Source: Variovorax sp. OK212
GTDB taxonomy: Bacteria; Pseudomonadota; Gammaproteobacteria; Burkholderiales; Burkholderiaceae_C
Reading direction: 5' to 3'
Assembly: GCF_900112425.1 (NCBI RefSeq)
Contig: NZ_FOLP01000002.1
Coordinates: 62,001-126,000, forward strand
DNA length: 64,000 nt
Shown here: positions 52,387 to 61,056 of the stretch, piece by piece
Layout: each line of letters opens with the position of its first letter
Position numbering within the stretch: position 1 is the first letter of the stretch
Translations under genes and position numbers: made by a program
The notes under the pieces: generated by a model
Database searches by the model: none
Seen by the model: the letters and a program-made list of their open reading frames with translations, nothing else
Told to the model about the DNA's origin: nothing

Positions 52387-53373
52387 CTACTTCGTGCGCC
52401 GCCGGTCGATGAACGCAATGATCTCGCCCATGATCCCCTTGCGGAACGCAAGCACGCAGATCACGAAGATCAGGCCCGTCACCATGGTCACCGACTCGCC
52501 CAACGTGTTGAACCAGTCGAGCGTGGTGATGCGCGCGAGCAGGTTGCCCAGTTCGCCGATCTTGTTCTCCAGCAGCACGACCACGGCGGAGCCCACCAGC
52601 GGACCCGACAGCGTGCCCAGGCCGCCGACCAGCGTCATCAGGATGACCTGGCCCGAAGCGGTCCAGTGCACGTCGGACAGCGTGGCGAAGCCCAGCACCA
52701 GCGTCTTGAGCGAACCCGCGAGGCCCGAGAGCGCGGCGGAGATCACGAAGGCCAGCAGCTTGAAGCGGCTCACGTCGTAGCCCAGCGACAACGCACGCGG
52801 CTCGTTCTCCTTGATGCCCTTCAGCACCTGCCCGAACGGCGAGTGGATGGTGCGCACGATCAGCAGGAAGGCCAGTACGACCACCACCAGCGCCACGTAG
52901 TACATGGTGAGGTCGTTCGACAGGTCGATGAGGCCGAAGAGCTTGCCGCGCGGCACGCCCTGCAGGCCGTCTTCGCCGCCCGTGAACTTGGCCTGCAGCG
53001 CAACGAAGAACATCATCTGCGCGAGCGCCAGCGTGATCATCGCGAAGTAGATGCCCTGGCGGCGGATGGCCAGCACGCCGAAGAGCCAGCCGAGGAAGGC
53101 GCCGGTGAGCGTGCCCGCAACCAGGCCCAGTTCGGGCGTGAGGCCCCAGACCTTGATGGCATGCCCCGCAACGTACGCGGAGCCGCCCAGGAAGGCCGCA
53201 TGCCCGAACGACAGCAGGCCCGTGAAGCCCAGCAGCAGGTTGAAGGCCGCAGCGAACAGTGCGAAGCACATGAGCTTCATCACGAACACCGGGTACGCAC
53301 CAAAGAACGGCGCCGCCAGCAGCGCGGCCAGCAGCAGTGCGTAGACGACGAGAGAGATCTTTTTCGTGTTCAT
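52387..53373 (-). CDS. livM: Branched-chain amino acid ABC permease LivM
   Basis: 328 residues with about nine helices and the family core GFTGLLSFGHAAFLGGSAYVAGH, FAMITLALAQM and VGGLGTLSGPLVGS. It pairs with LivH in the inner membrane. The last gene of the operon, 10 bp after livH. The actual substrate may be branched-chain or aromatic amino acids, urea or other amides. Confidence 0.92.
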   Translation of the reverse strand: MNTKKISLVVYALLLAALLAAPFFGAYPVFVMKLMCFALFAAAFNLLLGFTGLLSFGHAAFLGGSAYVAGHAIKVWGLTPELGLVAGTLTGAFLGWLFGVLAIRRQGIYFAMITLALAQMMFFVALQAKFTGGEDGLQGVPRGKLFGLIDLSNDLTMYYVALVVVVLAFLLIVRTIHSPFGQVLKGIKENEPRALSLGYDVSRFKLLAFVISAALSGLAGSLKTLVLGFATLSDVHWTASGQVILMTLVGGLGTLSGPLVGSAVVVLLENKIGELGNLLARITTLDWFNTLGESVTMVTGLIFVICVLAFRKGIMGEIIAFIDRRRTK

Positions 53374-53383
53374 GCCGCTCGCC

Positions 53384-54259
53384 TTATTTCTCTTTGCCGA
53401 ACAGGCCGGCGGGGCGGATGAGCAGCACGATGACCATGATCACGAACACAACCGTTGACGATGCCTCCGGGTAGAAGACCTTGGTGAAACCTTCGATCAC
53501 GCCCAGGCCCAGCCCGGTGAGGATGGCGCCCATGATCGAGCCCATGCCGCCGATGACGACCACGGCGAACACCACGATGATGAGGTTCTGCCCCATCAGC
53601 GGCGACACCTGGATGACGGGCGCGGCCAGCACGCCGGCGAAGGCCGCGAGCGCGCAACCGAAGGCGTAGGTCAGCGTGATCATCAGCGGCACGTTGACGC
53701 CGAAGGCCTCCACCAGGCGCGGGTTCTCGGTGCCAGCGCGCAGGTAGGCGCCCAGGCGGGTCTTCTCGATCACGTACCAGGTGGCGAAGCACACCGCCAG
53801 CGAAGCCACGACGACCCAGGCGCGGTAGTTGGGCAGCACCATGAAGCCGAGGTCGGTGGCGCTCGACAGCGCGTCGGGCGCGTCGTAGGCCAGGCCCGAG
53901 ACGCCGTAGACCGAGCGGAACACGCCTTCGATCAGCAGCGTGAGGCCCAGCGTGAGCAGCAGGCCGTAGAGGTGGTCGAGCTTGTAGATCCAGCGCAGCA
54001 GCAGGCGCTCGATCAGGATGCCGAAGATGCCGATGACGATGGGCGCCGCGATCAGCATCACCCAGTAGTTGATGCCGAGGTACTCCATGGCCATCCAGGT
54101 CAGGATGGCGCCCATCATGAACAGCGCGCCGTGCGCGAAGTTGATGACGTTGAGCAGGCCGAAGATCACCGCCAGCCCGAGGCTCAGGATGGCGTAGAAG
54201 GAGCCGTTGACCAGCCCCAGGAGGAGCTGGCTCAACAGGCCGGAAAGGGAAATGTTCAT
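53384..54259 (-). CDS. livH: Branched-chain amino acid ABC permease LivH
   Basis: 291 residues with family markers NGSFYAILSLGLAVIFGLLNVINFAHGALFMMG and FAVVVIGGMGSIMGAIL (each seen in part). It should form the heterodimeric pore with LivM. It is 45 bp after the upstream receptor gene. Confidence 0.93.
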   Translation of the reverse strand: MNISLSGLLSQLLLGLVNGSFYAILSLGLAVIFGLLNVINFAHGALFMMGAILTWMAMEYLGINYWVMLIAAPIVIGIFGILIERLLLRWIYKLDHLYGLLLTLGLTLLIEGVFRSVYGVSGLAYDAPDALSSATDLGFMVLPNYRAWVVVASLAVCFATWYVIEKTRLGAYLRAGTENPRLVEAFGVNVPLMITLTYAFGCALAAFAGVLAAPVIQVSPLMGQNLIIVVFAVVVIGGMGSIMGAILTGLGLGVIEGFTKVFYPEASSTVVFVIMVIVLLIRPAGLFGKEK

Positions 54260-54304
54260 GGGCGTTTCAACGAACCCGGGCGCCGCGATGGCGCCCGCGG
54301 AGGG

Positions 54305-55510
54305 TCACTTCCAGAGGGCGCACCGGCTCTCGGCCTTCGTCGTGTAGACGTCTTCGCCCTTGAGCTTCTGGACCACCTTGTAGTAGTCCCACGGCTGCTT
54401 GGACTCGGCCGGCGACTTGACCTGCATCAGGTACATGTCGTGCACGAAGCGGCCGTCCTCGCGCACATAGCCCTTGGCGTAGAAGTCGTCGATCGGCGTC
54501 TTCTTGATCTGAGCCATCACCGTGTCGGCGTCGGTGCTCTTGGCGGCCTGCACGGCCTTCAGGTAGGTCATGGTGGCCGAGTAGTCGGCGGCCTGGATGT
54601 CGGTGGGCATGCGCTTGGTCTTCTCGAAGAAGCGCTTGCCGAAGGCGCGCGTCTTGTCGTCGAGGTTCCAGTCCCAGCTGGTGGTCAGCAGCAGGCCTTC
54701 GGTGTTCTTCAGGCCCAGGCTGTGCACGTCGGTCACGAACACCAGCAGGCCGACCATCTTCATGGTCTTGGAGATGCCGAATTCCTTCGCTGCCTTGATC
54801 GCATTCTGCGTGTCGCCGCCCGCATTCGCGAGCGCCAGCACCTGGGCCTTGGAGTTCTGCGCCTGCAGCAGGAACGACGAGAAGTCGGAGGTGTTCAGCG
54901 GATGCTTCACGCTGCCCACCACGGTGCCGCCCTTCTCCTTCACGACCTTGGAGGCATCGGCTTCCAGGGCCTGGCCGAAGGCGTAGTCGGCCGTCAGGAA
55001 GTACCAGCTCTTGTCGCCGCGTGCGATGACCGCGCTGCCCGTGCCCTTGGCCAGCGCCACGGTGTCGTAGGCGTAGTGCACGGTGTAGGGGCTGCACTGC
55101 TCGTTGGTGAGCGCCGAGCTGCCGGCGCCGTTCACGACGAACACGCGCTTCTTCTCCTGCGCCACCTTGGCCATGGCCAGGCCGGTGCCCGAGCTGGTGC
55201 CGCCGAACAGCATGGTCAGGCCTTGCGTGTCGATCCACTCGCGCGCCTTGGAGGCGGCGATGTCGGCCTTGTTCTGGTGGTCGGCCTGCAGCAGCTCGAT
55301 GGGCATGCCGTTGACCTTGCCGCCGAAGTCGTCGATGGCCATCTGGATCGCGAGGGCGCCGTTCTTGCCCTCCACGTCCGCGTAGAGGCTCGACATGTCG
55401 GTGATGAAACCGATCTTGACCTTCTCCTGGGCCTGCGCCGCGCCGGCGGCCATGAGGCCCGCGAGGCCGGTCGCGACGAGACAGGCGGAGGCGGTGAGCG
55501 TGCGTTTCAT
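54305..55510 (-). CDS. livK: Branched-chain amino acid ABC receptor (LivK-like, copy 2)
   Basis: 401 residues. Signal peptide (ending GAAQAQ) then the type I periplasmic fold: KVKIGFITDMSSLYADVEGKNG, then TMLFGGTSSGTGLAMAK, GYVREDGRFVHDMYLMQVK. It is a close paralogue of the upstream receptor at 55565, with long identical stretches, so a tandem duplication. The ligand-contact serines (SSLYAD, GTSSG) are kept in both; one difference is TSSGTGLAMAKV against TNSGVALATAKV, in the likely ligand-loop. Confidence 0.9.
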   Translation of the reverse strand: MKRTLTASACLVATGLAGLMAAGAAQAQEKVKIGFITDMSSLYADVEGKNGALAIQMAIDDFGGKVNGMPIELLQADHQNKADIAASKAREWIDTQGLTMLFGGTSSGTGLAMAKVAQEKKRVFVVNGAGSSALTNEQCSPYTVHYAYDTVALAKGTGSAVIARGDKSWYFLTADYAFGQALEADASKVVKEKGGTVVGSVKHPLNTSDFSSFLLQAQNSKAQVLALANAGGDTQNAIKAAKEFGISKTMKMVGLLVFVTDVHSLGLKNTEGLLLTTSWDWNLDDKTRAFGKRFFEKTKRMPTDIQAADYSATMTYLKAVQAAKSTDADTVMAQIKKTPIDDFYAKGYVREDGRFVHDMYLMQVKSPAESKQPWDYYKVVQKLKGEDVYTTKAESRCALWK

Positions 55511-55564
55511 GGGATGGTTCTCCTCGTTGACTTCGGTGGTTGTGTCTGCGGCGGCTTCAGCCGT

Positions 55565-56761
55565 TCATTTCCAGGCGGCGCACTTGGTCTCGGCCTTGGT
55601 CGTGAAGACCTGGTCGCCCGGCAGCGTCTTGAGCACCTTCAGGTAGTCCCAGGGCTTCTTCGACTCGGCGGGCGACTTCACCTCGACCAGGTACATGTCG
55701 TGGATGAAGCTGCCGTCGGCGCGGATCTGGCCCTTGCCGTAGAAGTCGTCGATCTTCATGCTCTTGAGCTGCGCCATCACCTTGTCGGAGTCGGTGGTCT
55801 TGGCGGCGGCCACGGCCTTCAGGTAGGTCATGGTGGCCGAGTAGTCGGCGGCCTGCACGTCGGTGGGCATGCGCTTGGTCTTCTCGAAGAAGCGGTTGGC
55901 GAACTTGCGCGACTCGTCGTTCAGGTCCCAGTACCAGCTGGTGGTGTGCAGCAGGCCTTCGGTGTTCTTCAGGCCCAGGCTGTGGATGTCGCTCAGGAAC
56001 ACCAGCAGGCCGGCGGTCTTCATCGTCTTGTTGATGCCGAATTCCCTGGCCGCCTTGATCGCGTTGATGGTGTCGCCACCGGCATTGGCCAGGCCCAGGA
56101 TCTGCGCCTTCGAGTTCTGCGCCTGCAGCAGGAACGAGGAGAAGTCCGACGCGTTCAGCGGATGGCGCACCGCGCCCACCACGGTGCCGCCCTTCTCCTT
56201 CACCACCTTGGTGGTGTCGGCTTCGAGCGCATGGCCGAAGGCGTAGTCGGCGGTCAGGAAGAACCAGCTCTTGCCGCCGCGGTCGACCACCGCGGCGCCC
56301 GTGCCCTTGGCCAGCGCCACGGTGTCGTACGCGTAGTGGATGGTGTAGGGGCTGCACTGCTCGTTGGTGAGCACCGAGCTGCCCGCGCCGTTGTTGAAGT
56401 ACACGCGCTTCTTCTCTTCGGCCACCTTGGCGGTGGCCAGCGCCACGCCCGAATTGGTGCCGCCGAAGACCATCGTCACGCCGGCGGTGTCGATCCATTC
56501 GCGGGCCTTGGAGGCGGCGATGTCGGCCTTGTTCTGGTGGTCGGCGGTGAGCAGCTCGATGGGCTGGCCCAGCGCCTTGCCGCCGAAGTCGTCGATGGCC
56601 ATCTGGATGGCCGTGGCGCCGCCCTTGCCTTCGAGGTCGGCGTACAGGCTCGACAGGTCGGTGACGAAGCCGATCTTCACTTTTTCCTGTGCCTGCGCGG
56701 CGCCTGCGCCCAGTGCGAGGATGCCGACGGCGGTGGCGATGAGGCCGAGTTTCTTGTTCAT
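55565..56761 (-). CDS. livK: Branched-chain amino acid ABC receptor (LivK-like, copy 1)
   Basis: 398 residues. Signal peptide (ending GAAQAQ) then the type I periplasmic fold: KVKIGFVTDLSSLYADLEGKGG, GVTMVFGGTNSGVALATA and FNNGAGSSVLTNEQCSPYTI. It is the first receptor after livF. The gene is almost a copy of the next receptor, with 54 bp between. The transported compound is unknown; LivK-type receptors bind amino acids, urea, amides or aromatics. Confidence 0.9.
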   Translation of the reverse strand: MNKKLGLIATAVGILALGAGAAQAQEKVKIGFVTDLSSLYADLEGKGGATAIQMAIDDFGGKALGQPIELLTADHQNKADIAASKAREWIDTAGVTMVFGGTNSGVALATAKVAEEKKRVYFNNGAGSSVLTNEQCSPYTIHYAYDTVALAKGTGAAVVDRGGKSWFFLTADYAFGHALEADTTKVVKEKGGTVVGAVRHPLNASDFSSFLLQAQNSKAQILGLANAGGDTINAIKAAREFGINKTMKTAGLLVFLSDIHSLGLKNTEGLLHTTSWYWDLNDESRKFANRFFEKTKRMPTDVQAADYSATMTYLKAVAAAKTTDSDKVMAQLKSMKIDDFYGKGQIRADGSFIHDMYLVEVKSPAESKKPWDYLKVLKTLPGDQVFTTKAETKCAAWK

Positions 56762-56825
56762 GCTGTTGTCTCCTGAAGGAATCTTTGTGGGATGGGAGGG
56801 AGGGTCTTGTGGACGTGCGCTTGTC

Positions 56826-57533
56826 TCAGACGCCCAGCAGCTCGGTGAGCACGGGCATCTTGGCTTCGAGCTCGGCGGCGCCGAACTTCAGCGCGATGCG
56901 GCCGTGCTCCATCACGTAGAAGCGGTCGGCCAGCGGCGCGGCGAAGCGGAAGTTCTGCTCCACCATCACGATGGTGTAGCCCTTGGCGCGCAGCGTGGTG
57001 ATCATGCGGGCCAGCGCCTGCACGATGACCGGCGCGAGGCCTTCGGAAATCTCGTCGAGCAGCAGCAGCTTGGCGCCCGTGCGCAGGATGCGCGCCACGG
57101 CCAGCATCTGCTGCTCGCCGCCCGACAGGCGCGTGCCCTGGCTGTGGCGGCGCTCGGCCAGGTTGGGGAACATGGCGTAGATCTCGTCGACCGACATGCC
57201 CGGCCCGGCGCCCTTGAGCTCGGGCGGCAGCAGCAGGTTTTCCTCGCACGAGAGGCTGGCGAAGATGCCGCGCTCTTCGGGGCAATAGCCGATGCCCAGG
57301 TGCGCGATGCGGTGCGTCGGCATGCCGATGGTCTCTTTGCCGTTGACCTCGATGCTGCCCTTGCGCGCGCCCGTCAGGCCCATGATGGCGCGCAGCGTGG
57401 TGGTGCGGCCCGCGCCGTTGCGCCCCAGCAGCGTGACGACCTCGCCGGGCTGCACGACCATGTCGACGCCGTGCAGCACGTGCGACTCGCCGTACCAGGC
57501 TTGCAGGCCCTTGATTTCCAATGCGGCGGTCAT
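56826..57533 (-). CDS. livF: Branched-chain amino acid ABC ATPase LivF
   Basis: 235 residues. The Walker A reads GRNGAGRTT, with Arg in place of the nucleotide-binding Lys (codon CGC). Other motifs are intact: YCPEERGIFASL Q loop, signature LSGGEQQMLAVARIL, Walker B LLLLDEISEGLAP and the H loop. The partner LivG has a canonical Walker A. The gene lies 88 bp after livG. Confidence 0.9.
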   Translation of the reverse strand: MTAALEIKGLQAWYGESHVLHGVDMVVQPGEVVTLLGRNGAGRTTTLRAIMGLTGARKGSIEVNGKETIGMPTHRIAHLGIGYCPEERGIFASLSCEENLLLPPELKGAGPGMSVDEIYAMFPNLAERRHSQGTRLSGGEQQMLAVARILRTGAKLLLLDEISEGLAPVIVQALARMITTLRAKGYTIVMVEQNFRFAAPLADRFYVMEHGRIALKFGAAELEAKMPVLTELLGV

Positions 57534-57620
57534 CGGGCCTCCTGCCGGGCCGCCCCAAAGGAGGCCCGCGCCCCCTCGGGGGGCAGCGAATACACGAAGT
57601 GAGAAGCGTGGGGGCTCATG
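57534..57620. repeat. Intergenic GC-rich element between livG and livF
   Basis: 87 bp with CGCCCCCTCGGGGGGC hairpin and a GGCCGCCCCAAAGGAGGCCCG segment. It looks like linker elements common between genes in Comamonadaceae. No gene is supportable. Confidence 0.5.
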
Positions 57621-58391
57621 TCAGTGCGCCCCCTGCAGTTGGCCGTCGGTGGTGCCCATGTAGGCCTCCATGACCTGGGGGTTGCGCGAGACTTCGGCGT
57701 ACGGGCCTTCGGCCAGCACGGCGCCGCGTTGCAGCACGGTGATGGTGTCGGCGATGGTCGAGACCACGCTCATGTTGTGTTCGACCATCAGGATGGTGCG
57801 TCCGGCCGACACGCGCTTGATGAGCTCGGCCACGCGGTGCACGTCCTCATGGCCCATGCCCTGCGTGGGTTCGTCCAGCAGCATCAGCTCGGGCTCCATG
57901 GCCAGCGTGGTGGCGATTTCGAGTGCGCGCTTGCGCCCGTAGGGCAGGTTCACGGTCTGCTCGTCGGCAAGGTCTTCCAGCCCCACTTCGGCCAACAGTT
58001 CGCGCGCACGCGCGTCCAGCGGCTTGAGCGACTTCTCGCTCTTCCAGAAGTGGTACGAGGTGCCCAGCCGGCGCTGCAGGCCCAGGCGCACGTTCTCCAG
58101 CAGCGTGAGGTGCGGGAACACGGCCGAGATCTGGAACGAGCGGATGATGCCGCGCCGCGCAATCTGCGCGGGGCGCTCGCGCGTGATGTCCTGGCCGTTG
58201 AAGAGGATCGTGCCGGTGGTCGGCTCGAGGAACTTCGTCAGCAGGTTGAAGCAGGTCGTCTTGCCGGCGCCGTTGGGACCGATGAGTGCGTGGATCGAGC
58301 CGCGCACCACCGACAGGTTGACCTTGCTGACCGCGGTGAACCCTTTGAATTCCTTGGTGAGCTGGCGTGTTTCGAGAATGACGTCGCTCAT
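57621..58391 (-). CDS. livG: Branched-chain amino acid ABC ATPase LivG
   Basis: 256 residues. Walker A GPNGAGKTT, the RTFQ-like loop IIRSFQISAVFPHLTL, signature LPYGRKRALEIATTLA, Walker B LMLLDEPTQGMG and H loop LMVEHNMSVV are present. It should pair with LivF on the LivHM pore. It is the first gene of the minus-strand operon. The start at MSDVILETRQ removes an 84-residue upstream in-frame stretch that is not family-like. Confidence 0.93.
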   Translation of the reverse strand: MSDVILETRQLTKEFKGFTAVSKVNLSVVRGSIHALIGPNGAGKTTCFNLLTKFLEPTTGTILFNGQDITRERPAQIARRGIIRSFQISAVFPHLTLLENVRLGLQRRLGTSYHFWKSEKSLKPLDARARELLAEVGLEDLADEQTVNLPYGRKRALEIATTLAMEPELMLLDEPTQGMGHEDVHRVAELIKRVSAGRTILMVEHNMSVVSTIADTITVLQRGAVLAEGPYAEVSRNPQVMEAYMGTTDGQLQGAH

Positions 58392-58648
58392 CTCGCGAAG
58401 TCGCCCGGGTTCTGAAGAAGAATGTGAGTCATGCGGTCCATCTCGATACGCCACCAGCGGGCGCGGACTGATTGTTGGTGGGCGAGTTGCAATTGCATAC
58501 TGGGGCAAATGCCTATGCTGCAGTGCAACCTTCACGGCCCCGCCGACGCACGCCGAAGCACGCGTTCGGGCGACTGTCGTCGCAACGACAATGCCGCCGC
58601 ACACGGCCTGTTCTCGACGGGCGCCCGCCCCCGCGCGCAGCACGACCG
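58392..58648. promoter_or_regulatory. Divergent promoter region of livG and the LacI gene
   Basis: 257 bp containing a perfect TGCAATTGCA palindrome at 58488-58497, a candidate operator for the LacI regulator. No gene was found. Confidence 0.4.
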
Positions 58649-59638
58649 ATGCCCTCCACGCCCGTGACCATCCGCGACGTGGCCGATGCGGCCGGCGTGT
58701 CGATCAGCACCGTGTCGCGCGCGCTGAAGAACCAGCGCGGGCTGTCGGACGCCACGCGGCGCCACGTGCGCCAGGTGGCGCGGAAGATCGGCTACGACGC
58801 CGCGCGGCTGCGCAGCGCGAAGGCCGCCCGGCTGGTGTTCATGGTGCACCGCCAGCACAGCCACTTTGCGAGCAACCCGTTCTTCTCCGACGTGCTGCAG
58901 GGCGTGGAGGCCGCGTGCCGCGAAGCGGGCCTCGTGCCCACGCTGCTGAGCTGCGGGCCGACCGACCCGATCCGCGAACAGTTGCGGCTGCACGAGCCCG
59001 ACATGATCCTGGCCGCGGGCTTCTTCGAGACCGAGGTGCTCGACCTGGTGACGGCGCTGGAGCTGCCGGTGGCACTGGTCGACTTCTCGCTGCGCGACCT
59101 GCCCGCGGTGAACCCCGACAACGAGACCGGCGGCTTCCTCGCGACGCGGCACCTGCTGGACATCGGCCGGCGCCGCATTGCATACATCGCAGGGCCGCTG
59201 GCGCACACCAGCATCCGCGAGCGCGCGCACGGCTACCGGCGCGCGCTGTTCGAAGCCGGCATGCTGGCCGACCCCGAACTCGAAGCGACGGCCACGCCGG
59301 GCCTGCCGCACGACGTGGGTGCGGCGCAGGCTATGCAGCAACTGCTGCGGCTGCGCGAGCCGCCCGATGCCGTGTTCGCATGCAACGACGCGGCGGCGCT
59401 CGCGGCCATCGGCGCCTGCCACGCGGCCGGACTGCAGGTGCCGCGCGACGTCGCCGTGGTGGGTTTCGACGACATCCGGATGGCTGCAGCCACCCAACCT
59501 TCGTTGACGACGCTGCGCGTCGACCGGCAGGCGCTGGGGCGCATGGGTGTCGAGCTGCTGTTGCATGGAACCTCGATGCCGCGGCTCAACACGTTGCCGG
59601 TGGAGCTGGTGGTGCGTCAAAGCACGGGCGGCCGCTAG
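58649..59638 (+). CDS. LacI-family transcriptional regulator
   Basis: 329 residues. The DNA-binding domain (residues 1-60) reads VTIRDVADAAGVSISTVSRALKNQRGLSDATRRHV, shown in part. The sugar-binding domain follows, with SNPFFSDVLQGVEAACREAGL, FSLRDLPAVNPDNETGG and AVVGFDDIRMAAATQPSLTT. It lies before the AGE-family epimerase, which it may control, and is divergent from the Liv operon. Upstream in-frame sequence is not family-like. Confidence 0.92.
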   Translation: MPSTPVTIRDVADAAGVSISTVSRALKNQRGLSDATRRHVRQVARKIGYDAARLRSAKAARLVFMVHRQHSHFASNPFFSDVLQGVEAACREAGLVPTLLSCGPTDPIREQLRLHEPDMILAAGFFETEVLDLVTALELPVALVDFSLRDLPAVNPDNETGGFLATRHLLDIGRRRIAYIAGPLAHTSIRERAHGYRRALFEAGMLADPELEATATPGLPHDVGAAQAMQQLLRLREPPDAVFACNDAAALAAIGACHAAGLQVPRDVAVVGFDDIRMAAATQPSLTTLRVDRQALGRMGVELLLHGTSMPRLNTLPVELVVRQSTGGR

Positions 59639-59779
59639 ACCGCCTGCCGCGCGCGGCCTGCCTGTTGCGCGCCGCTTGTTGCGCGGCCGACGCCGTGTTC
59701 CCTCGGGGAAACCACAAGCCCGCGCGGGTGGGGTGCCTGCCTACACTGGCCTGGCGACCCACGCCCCACCCTGCTTGCC

Positions 59780-60979
59780 ATGCCGAACTTTCGCTCGACC
59801 GATTTCCTGACCGACCATATCCTGCACACGCTCGCGTTCTACGAGCCGCGCTGCATCGACGCCTCGGGCGGCTTCTTTCATTTCTTCAAGGACGACGGCA
59901 CGGTGTACGACCGGCGCACGCGCCACCTGGTGAGCAGCACGCGCTTCGTGTTCAACCACGCCATGGCGCACCGCCGCTTCGGCAACCCGGAACACCTGGC
60001 GGCCGTGCGGCACGGGCTGGCCTTTCTTCACCGCGCCCACGCGCAGCCCGAAGGGGGCTACGCCTGGCAGATCGACTGGCACCAGCAGCGCGCCACCGTG
60101 CAGGACGGCACCCGCCATTGCTACGGCCTGGCCTTCGTGCTGCTGGCGCACGCGCATGCGCTGATGGCCGGCGTCGAGGAGGCCTATGCGGGCCTCACGC
60201 ACACCTGGCAGTTGATGGAGCAGCATTTCTGGGAGCCGCTGCACCAGCTGTACGCCGACGAGGCTGCGGCCGGCTGGCAGGTCGGCCCCTACCGCGGGCA
60301 GAACGCCAACATGCACGCCTGCGAGGCGATGCTGGCGGCCTTCGAGGCCACGCAGGAAGTGCGCTACCTCGACCGCGCGCTGGCGCTGGCCCAGTCGGTC
60401 ACCGGCAAGCTGGCCACGCAGGCCGACGGGCTGGTGTGGGAGCACTACGGCGAAGACTGGTCGGTCGACTGGGCCTACAACCGCGGCGACAAGACCAACA
60501 TCTTCCGGCCCTGGGGATTCCAGACCGGCCACCTGACCGAGTGGGCCAAGCTGCTGCTGCAACTGGAGCGCCAGCTGGCAACCGCCGACCGCACGGCCGA
60601 CTGGGCCTTGCCGCGCGCGCGCCATTTCTTCGACACCGCCATGTTCCGCGGCTGGGACGCCGACAACGGCGGGCTGGTGTACGGCTTTGCGCCCGACGGC
60701 GGCGTGTGCGACGGCGACAAGTACTTCTGGGTGCAGGCCGAGAGCTTCGCGGCGGCCGCGCTGCTCGCGGTGCGCACCGGCGAGGCCAGCTACTGGGACT
60801 GGTACGACAGCATCTGGACCTACAGCTGGGCGCACTTCGTCGACCACCGGCACGGCGCGTGGTACCGCATCCTCTCGCCGACGAACGAAAAGCTCAGCGA
60901 CGAGAAGAGCCCAGCCGGCAAGACCGACTACCACACGATGGGCGCGTGCCACGACGTGCTGCGCGCGCTGGAATCGTGA
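59780..60979 (+). CDS. AGE-family epimerase/isomerase
   Basis: 399 residues with the alpha/alpha-barrel of N-acylglucosamine 2-epimerase and cellobiose 2-epimerase enzymes. Visible blocks are FNHAMAHRRFG (catalytic-His region), MHACEAMLAAFEAT, PWGFQTGHLTEWAKLLL and DYHTMGACHDVLRAL (catalytic His near the end). It likely interconverts free sugars such as mannose/fructose or N-acetylhexosamines. It is 141 bp after the LacI gene. A large hairpin follows. Confidence 0.9.
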   Translation: MPNFRSTDFLTDHILHTLAFYEPRCIDASGGFFHFFKDDGTVYDRRTRHLVSSTRFVFNHAMAHRRFGNPEHLAAVRHGLAFLHRAHAQPEGGYAWQIDWHQQRATVQDGTRHCYGLAFVLLAHAHALMAGVEEAYAGLTHTWQLMEQHFWEPLHQLYADEAAAGWQVGPYRGQNANMHACEAMLAAFEATQEVRYLDRALALAQSVTGKLATQADGLVWEHYGEDWSVDWAYNRGDKTNIFRPWGFQTGHLTEWAKLLLQLERQLATADRTADWALPRARHFFDTAMFRGWDADNGGLVYGFAPDGGVCDGDKYFWVQAESFAAAALLAVRTGEASYWDWYDSIWTYSWAHFVDHRHGAWYRILSPTNEKLSDEKSPAGKTDYHTMGACHDVLRALES

Positions 60980-60994
60980 CGCTCCGAATGTGAA

Positions 60995-61028
60995 AACCCC
61001 CGGGTCTTCATGAAGAAGCCCGGGGGTT
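60995..61028. terminator. Terminator hairpin between AGE and emrB genes
   Basis: AACCCCCGGG (60995-61004) pairs with CCCGGGGGTT (61019-61028), and the inner TCTTCATGAAGA also pairs. The minus strand has a TTTT after the stem, so it mainly ends the emrB operon. Confidence 0.8.
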
Positions 61029-61056
61029 CGTGGGTCGATCGCTCGGCTTTGGCCGC

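Noticed and set aside
53972..56776. A 934-codon plus-strand frame over the livK genes
   Set aside because: Its internal repeats mirror the two receptor copies on the other strand; no protein family is visible.
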